Shown one piece after another: positions 37,101 to 48,624 of a DNA stretch of 64,000 nt. Each line of letters begins with the position of its first letter. The stretch's first letter is position 1. Where the stretch lies: NCBI GenBank assembly GCA_033297205.1, contig MU859071.1, positions 268,489 through 332,488 on the forward strand, given 5' to 3'. The position numbers were made by a program, and so were the translations under genes. The stretch is from Pseudoneurospora amorphoporcata. Lineage: Eukaryota; Ascomycota; Sordariomycetes; Sordariales; Sordariaceae. The notes beneath the pieces are model-generated. The model searched no databases, was not told the origin of the DNA, and saw nothing but the letters and a program-made list of their open reading frames with translations.

Positions 37101-39696
37101 TCACCTGCCCGAAGCGCGTAACCTCTTTTTGCAATCCTCACAATACCATTTCGCTGTTTTGTCACAGTCAAGTTAGCTTCCATTTCGAGACAATAGCAAA
37201 GAGCGGAACAAAGAAAGAAAGACTCACCATTCCCCTTGGGCGCCACCTTCAACCCCACACACTCCAAATGGAACCACTCCCTCGGACACCCCTCCCCATC
37301 GCAAGCCACCATCTCTCCATAGCTGACGCCGTTGCAGAAGCAATACCTCTGCTCATCAGCGTCAACCTCGTCATCGTCATCGTCATCCTCTTCCTCCTGC
37401 CGTTGTTGCTGCGGTTGCTGTTGCTGAGCCCTGGCAGCCGCCGCAGCGGTACCTCTTCTTCCGTGGCCGTGACCGTGGCCGGTCTCAGACTTTGTGTCGC
37501 GGTCGCCCCCTCGGTCTCTTTCCGAGGCTCTTTCAGCTTTGCTGTCGCGGTGGGCGGCACCGCCCTTCCCTCGGCCGCTAGTGGTGGGTCGGCCGTTGTT
37601 CTCGTCGCTGGCGTCTTTCTTTTCGTCCGAAGTCGCGGCTGACTTGCCCGGCTTCTCATCTTGTGGGGCAGCAGAGACGGCCATAGCCGATACCGAAGAA
37701 GCGCCCTTTTTGTGGCTGCGCTTCGATGTCGTCGTCCCTGATGCCGTGACGGTACTATTACCAGAGGTATCCTTGCCATTAGTGCCGTTGATATCTTTGT
37801 CCGATTGATTAGTATTGTTCCTTGATGGTCGTGACCTCGCAGTCGTTGTGGTGGTGTTGGCAGCCTCCGCGAAGGTACCAAACGCTGGTGTTGACGGCTT
37901 GCTCGCGCGACCGCTCTTGGTGGTTGTGACAGCAGTACTTATTGGCGGAGGTAGTATCGCTGTCTGTGTCACTATCGAATTTGCTCTTTTCTTGGGCTCC
38001 GGCTCTTCGGCGGGGGCAGTCGCTGCCTTGCTATTTTCTTTCTTTGCTGTGGCAGCATTGGACACTGGCTCTGGTGGAACAGGAGGCTTGATCTCTGTCT
38101 CTGGCTTCGCGGTCTCGGTCTTGGCAGGCGTCGCGACGACAGGTTCGGCTTCCTTTTGTGCTTTCACATCTGCAGCTGACTTGCTCTGGGCCACAGCTTC
38201 CACTACTGCTGGTGTAATCCCGTTCGGCTTGTTTGTGGCGGCGGTCGCAGGTCGTTGCTGTATAGGGAGGTTTGTAGATGCGGTAGAGTTCTGCCGTGCG
38301 CGTGATGAAGCCGGACGAGGAGGAAGAGGCACGGGGGAGTTACGTCCGGCCTTGGTATCCGGGAGAGATCCCAAAAGGGGAGATGCCGCCACCGACGGTG
38401 AATGGACGGCATTCGTCCTGCTGTAGCACAGGAGTTAGTATGACGTGATGAGGTAGAGGCAGCAGGGTCGCTGTAAACATACCTCTTCTTGGCCTGCCCA
38501 CTTCCTGACGGGAGCGCCTTGCGCTTCTTCGTAGGAGGTCCAGTTGGGGCGGCTCCATCGGGCGCTGGGGATCCCTGGGGACTCGCCGTTGCCTTGGTCT
38601 TTCCCGTTCCATTGCCAAAGACGCTGCTCATGGCACGCTCCATTGTGGCACCCCCATTGGTCTTGGGTTCCTTTTCGACCTTTCGTCTCTTGGATGGTCC
38701 GGTCCCATTAGTCGGCGTGCCATTGGCGATTCCGAGTCCGACGGGGGTAGCCTCAGCTTGGTGTTTCCTGGATTTGCCAGTCCCTGGGCCCTTCTTGGTG
38801 GTTTCCTGTGCTTTTGAATCTGCCTCTGGTTCAGTGGCCTGTCCTCTGTTATTCTTCTTGGCTGCCAACGCCTGTTTCCTGTCGCTGCTGCGCGCAGCGG
38901 CTTCTTCGGCGATTTGTTGGGCAGCGGCAGAGAGAGTAGCCGCACCTTCGCGTCGTGATCGCTCTGCTTCCTTGTGGTTTGTCTTGGGGACCCGGTTCTC
39001 CGCGTATGCCCAGTGTGTAGTGCTGCCCCATTTGGCCTCGTCGCTGAATTCATTCTCCAGGTGCGGCCAAATCTCCTCAATGCGCGACAGCTGCTTGTTA
39101 AGGGCATCGTTCGCAGTGGATATGACGTGATTCTTTTCTTCGAGGGAAACCAGCATTTCTTGTATCTTCCATGCGGCCTGCCTAAACAGGTGCCGACGCG
39201 GTAGATTGGTAGGGTCGAAGACGGCGGCATGAGCCGAATCGGTGTTCGATGGTGGTACTGTGGCGGGGTGTGTGTTCGCGGGCACCAGCCCGCTGGTGCT
39301 GTTCTGGGCACTCATTGGCGTCGACGCCGGCGCAACGCTACTATTGCCATCGGTAATCGATCGGGTGCAGTCTGGCACGGGAGCCTTGAGAGCAGCGTCG
39401 ACGAGCTCGAAGAGAGTAGCCTCGGGAGCAAAGATCTTGGCATCGACCTCCTTAAGGAGTGTGAAGTGCCGCACAAGCTCCTTTGGCAGGGCGGTAATGG
39501 CATCGGCAAAGTGTGTGACGGCGGGGAAGATGTCGATGGGCTGCTCCGGAGCAGGGCCGTTGGGGAACGAGTTGTTTCGACTGAGGGAGTTGGTTCGTGG
39601 AGGGTTGATTCGCGTCTGTCGCAGGGGTTGCGCTCTGCGATTCGAGCCAGATGGCCCCGAGGGTGCTTCGGCCGCGGGTGGTTTAGCCGTCTTCAT
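37101..39696 (-). CDS. ING-family PHD-finger chromatin protein, Pho23/Yng-like (819 aa)
   Basis: ING proteins read H3K4 trimethylation for histone acetyltransferase or deacetylase complexes (NuA4, NuA3, Rpd3L). Minus-strand exons are 39696-38483, about 38420-37228 and 37153-37101. The N-terminus (about 50-100) has the ING helix region with ITALPKELVRHFTLLKEVDAK; a second helical block (about 170-230) includes WKIQEMLVSLEEKN. The long middle is low complexity with Lys-rich and Ala/Thr-rich parts. The C-terminus is a C4HC3 PHD finger: CFC, MVACDGEGCPREWFHLEC, then WYCEDC completed by the short third exon. The Met and aromatic residues expected for H3K4me3 recognition are present. Second-intron ends are GTGAGT and ACAG. 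The acceptor of intron 1 is a NAGNAG (38423-38418), leaving one residue uncertain. The ORF extension upstream of 39696 lacks an ATG. Which ING subtype it is remains open. Confidence 0.88.
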
Positions 39697-40643
39697 GGTC
39701 GGTAGAGGTCTGGTATCTGACGCGCGCGCTGGATGGACGATAAACAAGAGCTTATCAGGTGGGAAGTAAAACGAGGTAGGAGGAAGACGAGGGGCATGGA
39801 GCGTCAAAGCACACGAGTAGGTCTGAATCTGACTCTGGTGTTTGCTCCCAAGATTCGTGGCGGCGCTTCCAGCTCGTGTCCAAGGCGTCGGAGACGGAGA
39901 AGAGTCAGGTAAGCAGTACGGCGGAGAAATTGTTGGAAACTGCTGTCCAGGGTAGTACGAGGTTGGAAAAGAGACGTTAGAACATGTCGCCGTGGGTATC
40001 TCGTCAAGTAAAATGTGTGGGCGTCAGCTAGTCCTGGGGAATTAGGACGGAAAAAGAGGAGGTTAGGGTGGCCGTGGTCGGGTGTGTGTGGTGTTGTTTT
40101 GTGGGAGACTTTCCACTTGGGACTGGATGCAATCATGCAAATGGATGCCGTGCGGGTGCCCAGAGAAAGATGGCCCGCCGATGCGATTGGGGACTCCCGC
40201 CCCTGCTCCGGTGGGCGGGCGGGAACTGCTTGGGCTTCCACTGCCTGTGAAAGCCCAGTGCATTCTCTCTTGCGCTGAAGCACCCTATACGGGCTAGACT
40301 TACCGTAGCTGGCGCACTGCCGCTGGACCTCCGCGGCACCCACCATCGCGACCGCAATCGCATCTCAACCAACCGAATGGAAGCTGCAGATCACCTCCAA
40401 AATACAAAGGTACAACTGAGGCCTTCTGCCACTGTCATGTCACTGTATAGTTTTGCATCAATGGCGTGCTTTTTGATCCTCTCCGAGCTCGCCTTCCTCT
40501 TTTGCCGGCCGGCAAGTGCTCGCCCCGAGGAGCCATGTTGCTGAGTGCGGCCTCTCATTGGCTGACTCCAAATTTTCGAGACCTCCGATACGTCACTGGC
40601 AGACGAGGGGATGGAGGAGGATCTCATGAGATAAGGACTCGTC
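39697..40643. other. upstream region of the ING-family gene
   Basis: This 950-bp region should hold the promoter and 5' leader of the ING-family gene. Overlapping short ORFs on both strands show no motifs. GC is high near 40190-40220. Confidence 0.55.
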
Positions 40644-40940
40644 TTATCGCGCCAAGCCATTGAGGTCGACCACGAATGTATACTGACGAGCTGCTTCATC
40701 GTTGTTGAAATTGAAATAGCAAAGATGGGTTAATGTTTGCTTGTCGTCGGATTTACCCGCTTGTATAGATTCGAGTGAGTATATTCGTTGAACTGTTCCG
40801 GTCGCCAAACATTCGTACACTTGATGTCCGTTTTCGGGCGCATGCTGGGGCGGTTGCAGGACATGATATGACAGCAGAAAACGCCCATCCGGACTTTGCG
40901 CTTGGTTTCGTGCCTCAACTTCCTGGACACGTATGTTCAT
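40644..40940 (-). CDS. uncharacterised ORF (98 aa), possible small or relic gene
   Basis: I do not recognise this product. The ORF starts at a real ATG (40940-40938) and its frame stays open upstream to about 41050, without another ATG. The composition looks protein-like, with blocks such as GRFLLSYHVLQPPQH and TLTHLCYFNFNNDE, rather than the Ser/Pro/Arg-rich look of random ORFs here. It lies downstream of the cis-prenyltransferase gene on the same strand, 192 bp after that stop. It could be a small gene, a missing exon of something larger, or a decayed gene remnant. Nothing confirms expression. Confidence 0.3.
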   Translation of the reverse strand: MNIRVQEVEARNQAQSPDGRFLLSYHVLQPPQHAPENGHQVYECLATGTVQRIYSLESIQAGKSDDKQTLTHLCYFNFNNDEAARQYTFVVDLNGLAR

Positions 40941-41132
40941 GCAGGTGATGTGAAAGACGAACCAGACGTGAAACTGGTCGGAGATAAGGTATTCAGCCCT
41001 CCTTTCAAGCCGTAAAATGTGAATGGGGTCCTCTCGACCCTCGAATTTCTATACGCTGCTAAGATATCTAAGAAATCGACTGGACTCTTTCCGCGCTAAC
41101 TCCTTGCACAACTTTGGGGTATCAAACGCCAT

Positions 41133-42348
41133 CTATGCCGTCTTGACCCGCTGTCGAGGCCTCTCCTCCATCGCCTTCTTCTTCTGCCGCCACTGCCACT
41201 CCAGCAGGACAGGGAGGAAATGCCACAAGCCAAACTCGGGCCAGAAACACTCGAGGAAAAACATTTGGGTATCTTGGTGGCACTGCCACAGCATAAAGTC
41301 GCTCAGCCTCTCCACGCCACTAGTCCGCACAAAGACGTCTAGAGGTGGGCAGTCGGCCGTGTACAGGTGCTTATCGATCGTCTCGGCCGTGATGTTCTCG
41401 GCATTGGGGTATATGGTAACGTTGTTGGAGCCGTGCTTGGAGACACGGCCCGGTGAATCTGGGTATAGCGTCGTGGTGGACGACATGGAGTCTTCGTTAT
41501 CGTCTGATTCGGTTGGGTTGTGCGTCGGCTCTTGTCCTGAAGACGAGTTGCCGCTCTCGCTCTTCTCGCTCTTGCCTCCCTGCTTGGACATGATCTTTTG
41601 TGTAATGCGCGTCTGCGAGAAGGGCGTGCTCTTCGGGGCCGATGATTTCGAGTACTCCTCGACCGTCGAACGGATAGCCGTCGTCATTTCCTCTCGCGAT
41701 GTGTATGGGAAGCAAATGTTCAAGATGCACCTAGAAAGGCTTGGTCAGCTAACTTATCACCGGATTGAGAAGGGGCGCCGTAACGAGACATGCGTACTTC
41801 TTGTTGTTCTTGGTTGTGGAAACGGCACGGTCGACAACCTCAAGCACATCGTCGCTCAGCAGATCACGCTCGCCCAACACGCGGACGCTGGCACCGTATC
41901 GTTCAAGGACTTCACCATGCTGAATCAGTTGCTCCAGCTTGACCTTGGCCAGTTCCATCAGGCCATCGACCTCGTATTGTGGGCGGTTGAAGTTCTCGAT
42001 GCTGAATGCGTATACTGTCACCACCTCGACACCGCACTTGTAGCATATCTCGAGGACCTAATGATACAATCACATGTCAGTCAACATGGCCCATTTCTCA
42101 GGGACCCCGCGTACATGATAACGTACCCTCGCAAGTGCCTCGAAGCCGAGATGGTGGCCCTCGATAGTCTCGATCTTGTGGCTGCGGGCATACCTCCGAT
42201 TACCGTCCATGACGAAAGCCACATGGCGAGGGATGGGACCCTGCTTCAAGGCGCCGATAAGGGTCTCGCGGAGTCCCTTGAGGGCCCATTCCGCCGGGGG
42301 CGAACTGAGGAACCAGTTGCGAATGCGGGAGAGATAGAGATCAGACAT
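41133..42348 (-). CDS. cis-prenyltransferase (dehydrodolichyl diphosphate synthase, Rer2/Srt1 family, 359 aa)
   Basis: The enzyme condenses isopentenyl diphosphate onto farnesyl diphosphate to make the polyprenyl precursor of dolichol at the ER, needed for N-glycosylation and GPI anchors. Exons are 42348-42127, 42057-41798 and 41730-41133, joined in frame (donors GTACGT and GTACGC, acceptors TTAG and CTAG). Region I is HVAFVMDGNRRYA with the catalytic Asp; then HHLGFEAL, YAFSIENFNRP, CILNICFPYTSREEM and the RTSGVERLSDFMLWQ substrate-binding block. The C-terminus has the WPEFG motif and a basic tail. Between the FPYTSREEM helix and the PPLDVFVRTSG block lies an extra low-complexity insert of about 60 residues, rich in Ser, Glu and Asp, that yeast Rer2 lacks. 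The gene is divergent from the Dsc2-like gene. Family call is secure; Rer2 versus Srt1 is not resolved. Confidence 0.95.
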
Positions 42349-43308
42349 GATGCCGAATTACCGCACCCAAGGGGACCGGAAGATGCAGCGATGCGAGGTG
42401 GTCAAGTCGTTATTGAATAAGGGAGGGGGGGTTGAGTAGACGAGGGCGTGGAGACCCGAGGTTGGACGGGATCAGCCTCCAAGGGACCCAAAGTGGAAGT
42501 TTTAAACTGAATTGAAGCTTCGAAGGAACTTTTTTTTTTTTGGACTCTAGCGCTGGATCGACGATGCGCACAGCGGGCGTTCGATGGACCGCCAAGAGTT
42601 GGGGAAAAAGAGGACCGATATGCAGAGTGTAAGATAAATTTACGAACCACGGCAATGTGTAAAATGGCTCTCGGGTAGTTGCTGAAGAGAGAATGATACC
42701 TCTAAGCAGCACAGCTGTTTGTTGAAATCAGGTCAGGTAGGTAAGGTAAGGTAGAGGTAACTAACTGTTGACTCTCCGAGGCTTTTCCCTCCATTTCCCG
42801 CGGACCGTGGCAGGCAGGGTCGCAGGGCGGGACGCAAGGTTGACGTCCGTTCAGAGACCCACTTTGAATTCTCGGGACACATGTCATCGGCGGGTCTTGG
42901 CCAGGAACCGTGACGGCCGGCGATAAAGAAGAACGAGCGACAGCTTCAGTTCCATTCAACTTGGACACTCTTCGCCGGGAACTTCGCCTTTCAAACAACA
43001 TAAACACCACCGTCCCCGGCGCATCTGGGCAAGTGTTTCGGTTAACACGAGTTCCGAGAATATAAACCTACTTAAAAAAATCTCCTCATATGTACATCTG
43101 ATTGCCTGCCATCTTCAAGACGGGAGGGACATTATTTCAAAAGGGGGAACGTACCTACCTGACTACATACGGTTTTCCATCTCTTGGCGGAAGGCTCACC
43201 TCAGCAACCCAAAGAAAACTTCCTCTTCGCATTGGGCTTGGGCAGTCTTGATCCTCCGTGAGAACCAGATCGGTGCTGGGCCACCCGGAAGAAGAAAACA
43301 AGCACATC
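42349..43308. promoter_or_regulatory. shared divergent promoter region (cis-prenyltransferase / Dsc2-like)
   Basis: The 960 bp between the two start codons hold both promoters. An A-rich run (43074-43080) and repeated AGGTAGGTAAGGTA sequence (about 42735-42760) are visible. No gene is supported in it. Confidence 0.5.
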
Positions 43309-44210
43309 ATGTCCTTCACCGACGCGCCAGTGACCAAGGCATTAGTCTTGGGCTTGGCTGGGTTCTCCGTCGCGGCCAGCATCTTTGATATCAAGCACTA
43401 CTTCTACATCTCAATCGGCACTCACTTCCTCCGCTACGGACAAGTATGGCGCATCTTCACGTACCAACTATGCTACACCAACTCATCCGAGGTCCTCTTT
43501 GGAGTCATGTCCCTCTATCACATGAGAATGGTTGAGCGGTTTTGGGGCTCCAGGAAATATGCCGTAAGTACTTTTTACCCTTCTCTCAAGTACAAGACAG
43601 TCAATCATACTCACCATCGCCAAAACAGTCTTTCATTCTCATAGCCGGCCTTATCACCGCCGTCCTCCCGCCCTTCTTCCTCTCCGTCTTCCTACGCCCA
43701 CTCTCCTTCGGCGCCCTGGATTACATCCCCGCCGGCCCAACCCCCATCCTGTTTGCCATTCTCGCGCAGTACCACGCCATGATTCCGCAAATCTACAAGT
43801 ACAAGGTCGCGCTATCCGCCAGCAGCCCGCCATCATCCAACGCCAGCGACGACACCAGCGGATTCATCTTCTCGGACAAGTCGACTAGGTATCTCATGGC
43901 CTTGCAGCTGGCCCTCTTCCAGTGGCCTGGCTCTCTCCTCGGCGCGGTGGTTGGTTGGGTCGTGGGGTATCTGTGGCGCAACGATCTCTTGCCTACGGCG
44001 GTGTCGAGATGGAGGGTGCCAGGGTGGGTGGTGGGTCTTCGCAGTCAGAAGAGGAATGATAGGTTTGATGGAATTCGCAGGAGACTGGAGGATGAGGGAG
44101 CTTCTTCTGCTGGTGTTGCTACAGGCGCACAGCCGGCTGTTGAGGGGGAGGGTAGCAGGAGGAGACCATTAGGTCAGCAATTGATTGATGAGGTCAGAGG
44201 GGCATTCTAG
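43309..44210 (+). CDS. rhomboid-like pseudoprotease, Dsc2/UBAC2 type (278 aa)
   Basis: Exons 43309-43563 and 43629-44210 join in frame (GTAAGT donor, ACAG acceptor) to rebuild SRKYASFILIAG, a segment closely matched in human UBAC2. The protein has about six hydrophobic segments spread over residues 10-220. It lacks the rhomboid Ser/His catalytic pair, as in derlin-like and UBAC2-like pseudoproteases. In fungi the relative Dsc2 (DscB) is a membrane subunit of the Dsc E3 ligase, which activates SREBP at the Golgi and takes part in protein quality control. The known proteins carry a C-terminal UBA domain; this one ends in a short basic and Gly/Ala-rich tail with no UBA visible. The start chosen is the first ATG in frame (43309). 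The subfamily call is by motif and topology. Confidence 0.75.
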
Positions 44211-45652
44211 GGATGAGAATTGTCGGAGTTTCAGTTTGGACTTGGTTCCAAGTCATCGAGGACGGCAAATACAAACGCTGATTTACAACATGGCATGTCC
44301 GGTTTAGCATCCCTATGTCCTACTGTTGCTGCATGGAAGCAAGCTTGGACCCAGGACCAGATTCCTTTTGTCCCATATCTCCCGGGAAGTACTTCCAGTA
44401 ATGGATTGGTTGCGAACTAGAGGTTCTTGCTATTGATATTCGAACCCCAAGCCGGCTGTAGGGTAATGATGGTGGTCTGCACATTGGCCCAGTGCGCTTG
44501 ATTCAGCAAAGAAATTATTGACGAGAGATTGGAGCGTTGAGCTTTGCACAACAAATAGAAGCTTCGAAAGACCTATGATGCTCATAGTATGGGAATGTTT
44601 AGAAAATTTGAAAACGCCATTAGCTCCTGAACGGTTTTTTGACCATCGCAAACTTGATTTGCATAGGTAGGAAGGGCAGAGCCGGCATGTGGTCACTTCA
44701 CTCCACATTCTAATCATGTGCAATCCGCTCTATCTGTCAAGAAATAGAGATTACTCTTTCTGAAACTCTCGGCTAACGAGTTCTCCGATCATTTCCACTT
44801 GTTCCCTTCCGAAAGACGTTGTTCATTTCAACCTAATGTCTCCGGCATGTTGAAGAGAGGAGGACCTCGTGGCCCCCCAGAAAGGACTTGGACCGAAAAG
44901 AGAACCCCACCCACTACGCAGGTACAGCCCAGCTTTTGCGCTAACAGCGGTTTACAGGCGTCAGGTCGCCAGTAAAGGTGGAGACGCCTCTTGGATCGGG
45001 TCCATGTCCATATAAAATTGGTTTCCTTTTCTGGATTAAGGCACCTTGATCCATCTGTCCCCCCTTGATTCTGTTGATTTGATTTCGGTCTTCGCGTCAC
45101 TTTCCATGGAGGTTCTTTTGACTGACACCTCTGGACTCTTTTTCTATTGAGTCGTCTTTGAGCCCCTGAGGAAGGACCCTCTCGTCTTGGCAGCTCCCAG
45201 ACGGCAATTGAAAGGGATCGTCGGTTAATTGGCACCTAGAGTAAGGTACCTCTAACTAGACCCATCCCGCGTGGGCCGACCCGAGTGACCGCTTTCATCC
45301 CGTTCGGCCGCTTCTTGCTCCTTACATCGCGCATACAGGAGACGTACCGGTGCGCATTGCAGTCGCATCTCAAACATCCTCGCGACCGCGCATAATCAAC
45401 ACGGGCATTGCATGGCGCCGCCATAATTCGCAACGACACGACCGACCGTTCTCTGTTCAACTGTTTCTGCATCTTCGCCCTTCCACGCTCTTTCGTCTTT
45501 TTTTTGTATAATGTCTTGGACGACCTAGTTGTACTTTCGAACGCATACCGAACCAGCGCCAGACCACAATCGCTCTCTTGAATACCCAATACGACGGCAC
45601 CTCCGGCGCATACACAGTTATCTACTACACCTAAACCTAATAAATCATAATC
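44211..45652. other. intergenic, no gene seen
   Basis: 1.4 kb between the Dsc2-like stop and the Uds1-domain start. ORFs here are short and without motifs. The right part is presumably the promoter and leader of the coiled-coil gene. Confidence 0.6.
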
Positions 45653-48624
45653 ATGAACGGAGCCGCGACTAGGAAAGGGGCGCCGCCTCCCCTCCACGCC
45701 CTCGGGAGATCGATGACTGAGGGGTTCAACAAGCCGCGGTACACTCCCGTAAGCACGACCCAATTGACGGGAGAGAATCCTCAAGAGATTCTAGGCTGGG
45801 GTTTGGGCTTGGGCTAACAAGAGTGCTCCGCCTACAGGTCAATCCCGCCGACCGGCCCCGAATCTCTGCGATGGTCGACCTGGACGACCCCATTCAAATC
45901 CACCTGTTGATGGAAACCGCTTTGAGTGACAGCAAGCAGTGGGAGATCCTGTCCCAGGAGGAGGTTGACGACCTCAAGAAACAAACCCACTCCCTGACGA
46001 TACGCATCGACCAAGCCCGCGCCAACCTCGCTATCCAGACCAAGTACCGCGATGCCGCCGTATCCATGGCCCGCTTATACAACCCAGGACACAGGAGGCA
46101 TAGTTCCCGTGAGGACATAGCTGCTGCGAGGGAGACCGAGGTGGAGAAGCAAAACAGCGAGCGCCTTTGCAATGAGCTTTCATCTGAGCTTGCCATGCTC
46201 GAGAACCACCTGTTTGACTCTCAACGCCGCCTCCTACAACATACTGCCGCCATCTTGCAGTTGACGCATGGAGCGAGAAGGAGGAACGCGCAAACACCTA
46301 ATGGTCAGGTGTTTGGAAACTCGATGATGGTCAACGGCATGCCCGAGAGCCCCGAAAGTCTTTACACCTACACCAATTCCCGGGACAGTATCAGCATGGA
46401 ACCCATTGGTGGCGATGATGGATTTGACTGGCGGACATTACACCCCTCAGAAGGAGGAGCTGAGAGGTCCGTGACCCCTGCTCCTACTGCGGCGCCAACT
46501 TTGACGAATCTCGAAATCCCGCCAAAGTCGCCAATCCGTGAGCAGACCAGCCAGTTGCGGGAGGAGATGGAGCGGGTCAAGGAGGAAAACGAGAGGCTCA
46601 AGGCGGCGGAACAGAAGCTTAGGGACACAGAAAACCAGCTCAGAGCAGGACAGCAGGAACTCTCGGCCGAGAACGACGCTATCCGTACGGAGATTAACGG
46701 CCAAATCAGGCTGTTCGCGGAAACCGAGCAGAGACTGGAGATCTTGAACCACAAGCTGAGGGATGTAATCACCGAGATCAACCCGTCCGCAGACGCTAAT
46801 CTCGATGATCCTGAGCCTTCCGCCGGAAATGGCCAAACGCTTCCTGTCCAGCTTAACTACCTTGAGCGTGGTCTTGACATGGCCATGCATGAGCAGCAAC
46901 TGAGATCTGCCGCCATCAACAGGGACTTGGAACTTGCCGGTGATGCCTCGGCGGCTACCCTCTCCCAAGCCGAGAAACGCATCGAGGCCTTGAATAGGCG
47001 TGCCCACGGGTTCCTGGCGCAGACCATTCCCGACACACCTGCTCCTCCTACGATCTCTGAGGGATCCCTGGATGAGCAACTCGACTACCTGGAGACCACC
47101 CTACGCACCATCAGAGTCGAGATGGGCCGCGCACAAGGCTCGACTGCTAATGCTAACAACAACGCTAGCAGATCCAACAGCGAGCAAGTCGAGGCTGTAC
47201 TCATGGGTCTGTGGGATATCATCCACACCGGCTACGCGGAGATTCAACGCGCGAAGGCTGCTCGCCGCCAGAAGCGCATCGAGATGAACCTGTCTGTCGA
47301 CGATGAAGACGAAGACTATCTCTCCGGTAACGACGAAGCCATCGATCCCAACGAGCAGTACTCCCTCCAAGGCTTCTCCGCCAAGGTACAATGGCTCTAC
47401 GCCCAAGCCACCAGTCTCAAGGAGCAAAAGGCCGTTTTGCAGCGCCAAATCAAGCAGCAGCGCGAGCTCAACAACAAGAGCGGATCAGAGAAGGACGCTG
47501 AGCTGCGCGCGAAGATGGAAGAACTCGAAAAGATGCGCGGCCTCATCGACGACGCCGAGGCCCGCGTCCACGAAGCAAAGGACAAAATGGAAAGCGCCCT
47601 CGAGCAAATGGAGACGATGCAGCGTACGGCTGCCGAGCGCGAAGAGGCCGCCATGGCGCGCGGCGCGCAGCAAACGCAGGATAAGCTCATGGAGCGCAAC
47701 GCCGTCATCGCCAACCTCGAGAGCAAGTTCAACGACGTCTCCACGCGCTTAGCCGAGACGGAAGCGGACGTTGTGGACTTGCACTCCCAACTGGAGCAAT
47801 CCGCCAAGGCCAAGGCGGCCGCCGAAAAGTCCCAGAAAGACGCCGAAGACGTGGTTGAGGGCCTGCGCAAGGAAATCAAGGACAAGGACGAGGAGCTCGA
47901 GCGCATGAACATGATGATCGTTGAGATCAAGATGGAGATGACCATCGCCAAGGCCGAGCTTGACGGAGCCTACGGGTCGCGCGCCGAGCGGGCTGCCCAA
48001 GCAGCGGCCATCAGCAATAAGAGCGAGCTGGCGGACTTGCAGGCGCAGGTGGCCAAGTTGAAGATGGAGCTCGAGAGCACGCTGAAGGACTTTGAGGCCA
48101 TCACCAAGGAGTCGATTGCGGCCGAGAAGGAGAAGCTTGACCTCGAGCATAAGCTGGATGACGCGCTGCAAGCCAAGGAGTCGCTGGAGAGCGAGGTGGC
48201 GGAGCTCAGGGAGAAGATGGACAGGGAGATTGGGAGACTGAAGGAGGAGCTGGATAAGGAGCGTCTGAGACCGCCGCCAAGTCCGGCGCTGAGCGCGGCG
48301 GGTAGTGCGGCCAGCGGCCTGTTGAGTCCCAGGATGGGCGCGACGATGCTCAGTGAGCAGTTTAGGGCGACGATGAAAGAGGAGAGAAAGAGGTTTAATG
48401 AGGAGATGAAGGCGAGTTTTCTTTTGCCCCCTTTCGAAGTCTATTCACAAGCTTGAGTGGATTGCTAACGTGAGTTGTCTTAACAGGAGGAACTAGCTAA
48501 GCGTCGTAAGCTGGAGGAGGAGCTCCGTGCTTTGAGAAGGACAACAGCAGCAGCTGGTGGTGGTGGGCTAAGTCCGGGGTTGAAGAGTCCGCTTAGCACG
48601 GGGGCGCCTAGTCCTAGGCCATGA
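45653..48624 (+). CDS. Uds1-domain coiled-coil protein (935 aa)
   Basis: The N-terminus matches the fungal 'up-regulated during septation' (Uds1) domain. Exons are 45653-45748, 45838-48411 and 48487-48624. The domain spans about residues 40-165, with ISAMVDLDDPIQIHLLMETAL, WEILSQEEVDDLKKQ and a helix ending in RLYNPGHRR. After a linker (about 165-225), the rest is mostly coiled coil with clear heptads (for example about 235-300 and 545-830). A Pro/Ser linker (about 835-855) precedes a final coiled part ending KRRKLEEELRALRR and an SPGLKSP tail. The last intron has to use a GC donor (AAG|GCGAGT) to keep the frame; the alternative GT donor 48 nt before the acceptor is weak. A septum or polarity role is inferred from the family name. 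Confidence 0.85.

Noticed and set aside
44430..44470. TTCGAACCCC resembling an inverted tRNA T-loop
   Set aside because: The flanking bases do not form a T stem and no anticodon or acceptor stem is found.
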